A stretch of DNA of 64,000 bases from Lumnitzera littorea. Its lineage: Eukaryota; Streptophyta; Magnoliopsida; Myrtales; Combretaceae. The stretch lies in the NCBI GenBank assembly GCA_024138015.1, contig JAMXBB010000009.1, positions 94,552,916 through 94,616,915 on the forward strand, written 5' to 3'. Below the pieces are notes generated by a model. It saw only the letters and a program-made list of their open reading frames with translations, made no database searches and had not been told where the DNA came from. The position numbers were made by a program, and so were the translations under genes. Positions 59,024 to 64,000 of the stretch are shown piece after piece (position 1 is the stretch's first letter; each line of letters starts with the position of its first letter).

Positions 59024-62000
59024 ATCCAATGAACCAAGCGAAAACCAGGAATACCTCACGCAGGTAGAAAATGAGAATATTGATATCGCTTCCGGCTCTA
59101 CTGGGTTAGTCGTCGGGAGCGATGTCGATGACTACAGTAATATACAAGAGGAATGGCAAAAACATGAATTGGGTAGAATTACTATTGATGAACCGATTGA
59201 GACAATTAATGTGGGGAACGAAGACAGTCCTAAGAGTTTAAAAATTGGGGTGAGTTTAAAAGAGAAGCAAAAAACAGAAATGATTGCGTTATTAACCGAA
59301 TATCAGGATGTGTTCGCTTGGTCGTATGAAGATATGCCTGAGTTGGACCCATTGATTATAGTCCACCGTTTACCCACAAATGAAGACGTCAAACCAAAAA
59401 AGAAAAAATTGAGGAGATTTCGACCTGACATATTACTGAAAATTAAAGAAGAAGTGAAGAAACTATTGGAGGTTGAATTCATCGAAGTGTTGGATTACTC
59501 GGAATGGGTAGCTAATATCGTTCCAGTAATGAAGAAGAATGGGAAAGTTAGAGTGTGTATAGACTTTTGAGATCTCAACCAGGCAATGCCTAAGGATAAT
59601 TTCCCATTGCCTCACATTGATGTCTTGGTGGATAACACCACCAGAAATCATCTATTCTCTTTCATGGATGGTTTTTCGAGATATAATCAGATTCGGATGT
59701 TCGAAGAGGATAAGACAAAGATGACTTTTATTACGACTTGGGGAACGTTTTGCTATAAGGTGATGCCGTTTAGGTTGAAGAATGCAGGTGCAACATATCA
59801 GAGGGCTATGGTTGCAATCTTTCCTCATATGATGCATAAAGAAATAGAAGTGTATGTTGATGATATGATTGCAAAATTTATAGAGGAGGAAGATCACTTA
59901 GAAAACCTGAGGAAGTTGTTTGATAGGCTGAGAAAGTACCACTTGAAATTGAATCTAGAGAAGTGTACCTTTAGTGTGATGTTAGGAAAATTGTTGGGGT
60001 TCATAGTTAGCCAAAGAGGTATTGAAGTCGATCCTGATAAGGCCAAAGCTATAATTGACATGCCTCCTCCACAAATGCTCAAGGAAGTGCGAGGATTGCT
60101 GGGGCGTTTAAATTACATAGCTCGATTTATAGCACAGTTAATGGACAAATGCTGCCCTCTTTTTAAGCTGTTAAAAAAGAACGCAAAGATCAGCTGGAAT
60201 GAGGAATGCGAAGAGGCTTTCATGAAAATTAAAGAATATCTCATGAAACCTCCAATGTTGGTAGCACCTAAACCTGGAAAGCTATTGTTCTTGTACCTGA
60301 CCATAATGTCGGAATCCATGGGATCCGTGCTTGGCCAGAAGGATGAAGAAGGGAAAGAGCGAGTCGTTTACTATCTAAGCGAGAAGTTTGCCAAAGGGGA
60401 GCAAAAATACTCAGAAGCTGAAAGAACCCGTTGTGTATTGTGCATTGGTCTGGGTTTGCATTGACTCAGTTAATACACATTGTATTATCAGATTGAGTTG
60501 ATAACACAACACAATCCTTTGAAATACTTAGTTGAAAAACCGGCTCTCATTGATAGAGTTTCAAAGTGGCAGATGTTGCTGATAGAATTTGACATTAAGT
60601 ATGTGAGCCAAAGTTCAATCAAGGGGCAAGCTTTAGTGGATCAGTTAGCGGAGAATCCTTCTGAGGATACCCCTCAAGAAGGATGGGTTAAGTTTCCCGA
60701 TGAAAACATCCTAATAGCAGGAAATGATTCTGATGGTGAAATAATCGAAAAATCTTCAGGGTGGAAAATGTTCTTTGACGGAGCAGCTAATGTGTCTGGA
60801 TGTGGAGTAGGGGCAATTCTGGTGTCGCCTGGAGGTACGCAATTTCCAATGGCTGTGAGATTGGTTTTCCCATGCACCAATAACATTACAGAATACGAGG
60901 CGTGTATTTTAGGACTCAAAATCGCATTGTTTAAGGAGATATAGGAATTACAGGTATATGGAGATTCTTCATTGATTATAGGCCAAGCTCGGGGTGAGTA
61001 TAAGACGAAAGACCCCAAATTAGTGCCTTATCGCCAACACTTGGCCAAGTTGATAACTAAGTTCGAAAAGATTACCTTCGTGTACGTACTAAGGGTTCAA
61101 AACCAATTTGCCGATGCTCTTGCTACTTTGGCATCAATGATTTAGATATCGAAAGGAGTGGAGATTCAGCCACTTAAAATTGAAATTGAAGAAAAGCTTG
61201 CTTTTTGTTTGGCAATGGAAAGTTCATGTGGTAAAAAGCCTTGGTATCATGATATCAAAATATTTTTACAACATGGTACGTACCCTGAAGGAATAGAGAG
61301 GAAGGACAAAAAATTAATTAGAAGATTGGCGGCTCAGTACTTGATGAGCGATTCTACGCTGTACCGACGATTGTTTGACGGTACACTTTTACGTTGTGTA
61401 GATGAGAAAGAGGCAAAGATGCTAATGTAAGAAGTGCGCGAGGGAGTATGTGGCCCTCACATGAATAGCTACATGCTTGCTAAGAAAATCATGAGGATGG
61501 GATATTATTGGTCAACTGTAGAAGCGGATTGTATAGCACATGTTAGACACTGCCATTTGTGCCAGATCTATGCGAACATGATAAATGCTCCACCTCAAGA
61601 ATTGCATACACTATCAGCACCATGACCTTTTTCGATGTGGGGAATAGATATAATTGGCCCAATCACTCTAAAAGCATCTAACGGGCACTGATTTATATTG
61701 GTAGCTATTGATTATTTCACTAAGTAGGTTGAAGCCTCATCCTACTTTTGTATGATGAAGGGGGTAGTGGTCAAGTTCATTAGGAGAGACATACTGGCTC
61801 GGTATGGTACACCAGAAACAATTATTACTAACAACGGTACGAATCTGAATAATAAATTGATGTTCGAGTTATGCCGACACTTTAGGATCATTCATAGAAA
61901 TTCTACTCCTTATGGCCCCAAATGAATGGAGCCGTGGAAGCAGCCAATAAGAATATCAAAAGAATTATTGAGAAGATGGCCATTATGTATCGAGATTGGC

Positions 62001-62487
62001 ATGAGATGTTACCATTTGCACTCATGGCCTATTGAACTTCTATCAGAACATCAATAGGGGCAACCCCCTACTTGTTGGTATACGGAATGGAGGCTGTACT
62101 GCCAGTGGAGGTTGAGATCCCGTCTCTCAAAATATTGTCGGAAACTCAGTTAGATGAGGCCGATTGGGTAAAGAAGCGTATTGAGCAGTTGAACCTAATT
62201 AGTGAAAAGAGGCCGACAACCTTGTGCTACAACATTTGCTATCAGTAGCAAATGGCTAGGGCTTCAATAAAAAAGTACGACCCCGAAGTTTTAAGCAAGG
62301 AGATATGGTGTTGAGGAAGACGTTGCCTAACACAATTGATTTAAGAGGGAAGTTTGCCCTAAACTAAAAAAGGCCTTACATTGTGAAAAAAGTATTGTCT
62401 GGGGGAGCTGTTATCTTGTCTCAGATGGATGGTCCGGACTTGAAGGACCTAGTAAATGTTGATGCATTGAAGATGTACTATCCTTGA
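59024..62487 (+). pseudogene. RT, RNase H, second RNase H and integrase of the Tat/Ogre element
   Basis: RT spans ~59430-60000 (WVANIVPVMKKNGKVRVCID; catalytic YVDD intact at 59853-59864). Ty3 RNase H at ~60260-60640 has YLTIMSESMGSVLGQ and RVSKWQMLLIEFDI. A second, archaeal-like RNase H at ~60770-61140 keeps all four acidic positions (FFDGAAN, TEYEA, YGDSS, FADALATL). Integrase at ~61434-62487 has the CHLCQ finger, GIDIIGP, then ITNNGTNL where ITDNG is normal (Asp to Asn at 61830), and a carboxy end KYDP...GDMVLRK and ALKMYYP. In-frame stops are frequent, plus one-base shifts near 61920 and 62285. The integrase change and the stops make it non-functional. Confidence 0.92.
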
Positions 62488-63339
62488 ACATCAATGAAAT
62501 TTTTGCAAATAATCTTACTATTACTGTGGTCTCATTGTCATTTTCTACATGCAAAGTTGGTATTCCTAGTAGTCGTTAGCATTGGATAATATCCTTAGCC
62601 TTTCTTTTTCTCATTCCACTAAAAGACCCCACTTCTTGCTCTATTATTTACCCAAATAAACCTTACACACAAAGCACCACAAGAAAAATAATCACTTAAT
62701 TTGAAGCGATGACTATTGATAAAACTTCTTTTAATACATTATTGTGGTTAACCCCCCAAAGAAAGGGAGATTTGTTTCCTATTTTTCAGGACAGGGCCAT
62801 GTTCAAAAAGAGTAATGTCTGGCGTGTAAGTGGAAACTCGCTTGAGAATAGATGCTTGCATGGAAAGCCAATGTTTGGACCAGAAGTTCAATATGGGACA
62901 TCTTTGTTCGAGAAGAATATGTTTTACATTTATTTTAAGCTTAAGTTGTTTTCAAAAAAAAGAAAGAAAGAAGAAGAAGAAAAAGAAAAGAAAAAAAAAA
63001 AAGAAGAAAAAAAAGAAAAAAAAAGTAGGTTTTGGAAAGAGACTGCAGAAGAAAGAAGAAGAAGAATGAAAGCAACAGTAAGAGTCATAATTATTGGTTC
63101 TAACCGGACTACTCAATAAGACATGGGACTACTTGGGAGCTATCATTGAAACTAGGTAAGTGATTCTAAACCTAATAAAATATTGCATTGGCAATTGGTT
63201 TTCCCTTAAGGATAATAGCTTATTTTCCAAAAACAATTTCCTAGTAAGATAGTTAGCTCGTAAAGCATGGTCCCAGTGTTTCTTTAACTTCCAATCGTTG
63301 AACTCACAGAACATTACCTGACTCAAAATTTCTTCAAGG
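62488..63339 (+). other. 3' untranslated region with purine-rich tract
   Basis: There is no confident gene. 62950-63070 is almost pure A/G (GAAGAAGAAGAAAAAG type). A 136-codon ORF from 62709 (MTIDKTSFNTLLWL...) ends in the lysine-rich translation of that tract and is probably not a real product. Confidence 0.55.
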
Positions 63340-63540
63340 GATTTAACACCTCGATCAGCTTATGGAGCGCTATTTCGACTCATATTCTCATTTAGGGATC
63401 TAGCCAACTCATAGAGTGCAGTCCCAATCTAAAGCTTCTTAAGCTTCTGCCTAACTCCTAAAACAGTCCCAATTTATAATCTCCTAAGGATTTAGTAAGC
63501 TCATGGAGCGCTATCCCAATTCAAAGTTTTCCTCATTTTC
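63340..63540 (+). repeat. Diverged repeat units preceding the 81-bp array
   Basis: Three imperfect copies of an AGCTCATGGAGCGCTATCCC-type motif occur (63356, 63408, 63492), some with TCCTAAGGATTTAG. They resemble worn relatives of the regular array that follows. Confidence 0.5.
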
Positions 63541-64000
63541 AGGTCTTAGCCAGCTCAAAGGGTGCTTCGATCGCCTTGGTTAGTTAACTTATTAGGGCAC
63601 TACCAAGTTTTCCTTGTTTTCAGGTCTTAGCCAGCTCAAAGGGCACTTCGACCGCCTTGGTTAGTCAAATCATCAGGACACTACCAAGTTTTCCTTGTTT
63701 TTAGGTCTTAGCTAGCTCAAAGGGCGCTTCGATCACCTTAGTTAGTCAGCTCATCAGGGCACTACCAAGTTTTCCTCATTTTCAGGTCTTAGCTAGCTCA
63801 AAGGGCGCGTTGATCGCCTTGGTTAGTCAGCTTATCAGGGCACTACCAAGTTTTCCTTATTTTTAGGTCTTAGCCAGCTCAAAGGGCACTTTGACCGCCT
63901 TGGTTAGTTAGGTCATTAGGGCACGACCAAGATTTCCTTGTTTTCAGGTCTTAGCCAGCTCAAAAGGCGCTTTGACCACCTTAGTTAGTTAGCTTATTAG
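63541..64000 (+). repeat. 81-bp tandem repeat in the 3' region of the Tat/Ogre element
   Basis: AGGTCTTAGCCAGCTCAAAG recurs at 63541, 63622, 63703, 63784, 63865 and 63946, exactly every 81 bp, and the array runs off the window. Each unit also has GATCGCCTTGGTTAGT and GGGCACTACCAAG. Copies are ~90% alike. Confidence 0.95.

Larger units (their letters stand above)
51463..64000 (+). mobile_element. Tat/Ogre-type Ty3 retrotransposon (5' LTR to 3' tandem repeats; 3' LTR outside window)
   Basis: The order is 5' LTR (51463-53651), primer site (53664-53681), ORF1 (54296-55720), gag-protease-RT-RNase H-second RNase H-integrase (56025-62487), a purine tract, and 81-bp tandem repeats running into the window edge. 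An extra ORF before gag, a second archaeal-like RNase H, an intron-like gap between protease and RT, and repeats in the 3' UTR are established traits of the Tat/Ogre branch. It lies inside a copia RNase H. The already visible 12.5 kb is in the size range of such elements. Confidence 0.9.

Noticed and set aside
62709..63119. 136-codon ORF after integrase with a Lys/Glu-rich tail
   Set aside because: The tail is the translation of a simple purine tract and the first part matches nothing I recognise; better explained as 3' UTR.
63541..64000. Regularly spaced repeats as a CRISPR array
   Set aside because: The whole 81-bp unit is conserved, with no variable spacers, and the setting is a plant retrotransposon.

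Overview
The window is nuclear DNA of a flowering plant, most likely a eudicot. It is AT-rich, has one intron-bearing host gene, and is otherwise filled with layers of decayed plant transposons: Ty3/gypsy, Ty1/copia, CACTA and hAT-like elements, small TIR elements, and a tRNA-derived SINE-like sequence. I cannot name the species. There are no bacterial, organellar or CRISPR features.

Layout. 1-~3,500: 5' end of a Tat/Ogre-type Ty3 element on the minus strand (LTR, primer-binding site, extra ORF1), running off the left edge. ~5,222-10,440: a plus-strand Ty3 pol pseudogene. It is interrupted by a 720-bp hAT-like element and by a solo LTR, and that LTR carries a TIR element with a GGT/GGC array. 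A second, inverted copy of the TIR element ends at ~11,095. 13,815-17,290: a CACTA transposase pseudogene split by another solo LTR of the same family. 17,294-~19,800: an internally deleted gypsy element and LTR-like noncoding DNA. 19,905-20,408: a decayed fragment of an unidentified protein gene.

21,600-24,704 (minus) is the one gene that looks intact. It has seven coding exons giving a 671-residue WD40 protein of the plant WDR44-like type, with a short upstream ORF overlapping its start codon. 24,705-40,890 is mostly gene-poor AT-rich DNA with a copia-like LTR remnant, an isolated promoter-plus-leader structure near 26.75-26.88 kb, and a hAT-like element at 28.9-29.5 kb.

40,893-45,495: a complete but decayed minus-strand copia element with both LTRs and a 259-bp hAT-like insertion. 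47.4 kb: a tRNA-derived sequence. ~48,000-51,462: a plus-strand copia pseudogene cut inside its RNase H motif by a large plus-strand Tat/Ogre element. That element (51,463 to the right edge) has a ~2.2-kb LTR, primer-binding site, ORF1, gag-protease-RT-RNase H-second RNase H-integrase in one stop-riddled frame, and an 81-bp tandem repeat in its 3' region. Its 3' LTR and the other half of the copia element should lie beyond the window.

The elements form a readable order of insertion (element inside element), and most of their stops fit C-to-T/G-to-A decay. I see no wholly new system. The best second looks are the ORF1 conserved between the two Tat/Ogre copies, the 81-bp repeat as a possible satellite seed, the tRNA-like block inside the LTR, the paired TIR elements carrying trinucleotide arrays, and the hAT-like pair with 8-bp target duplications.
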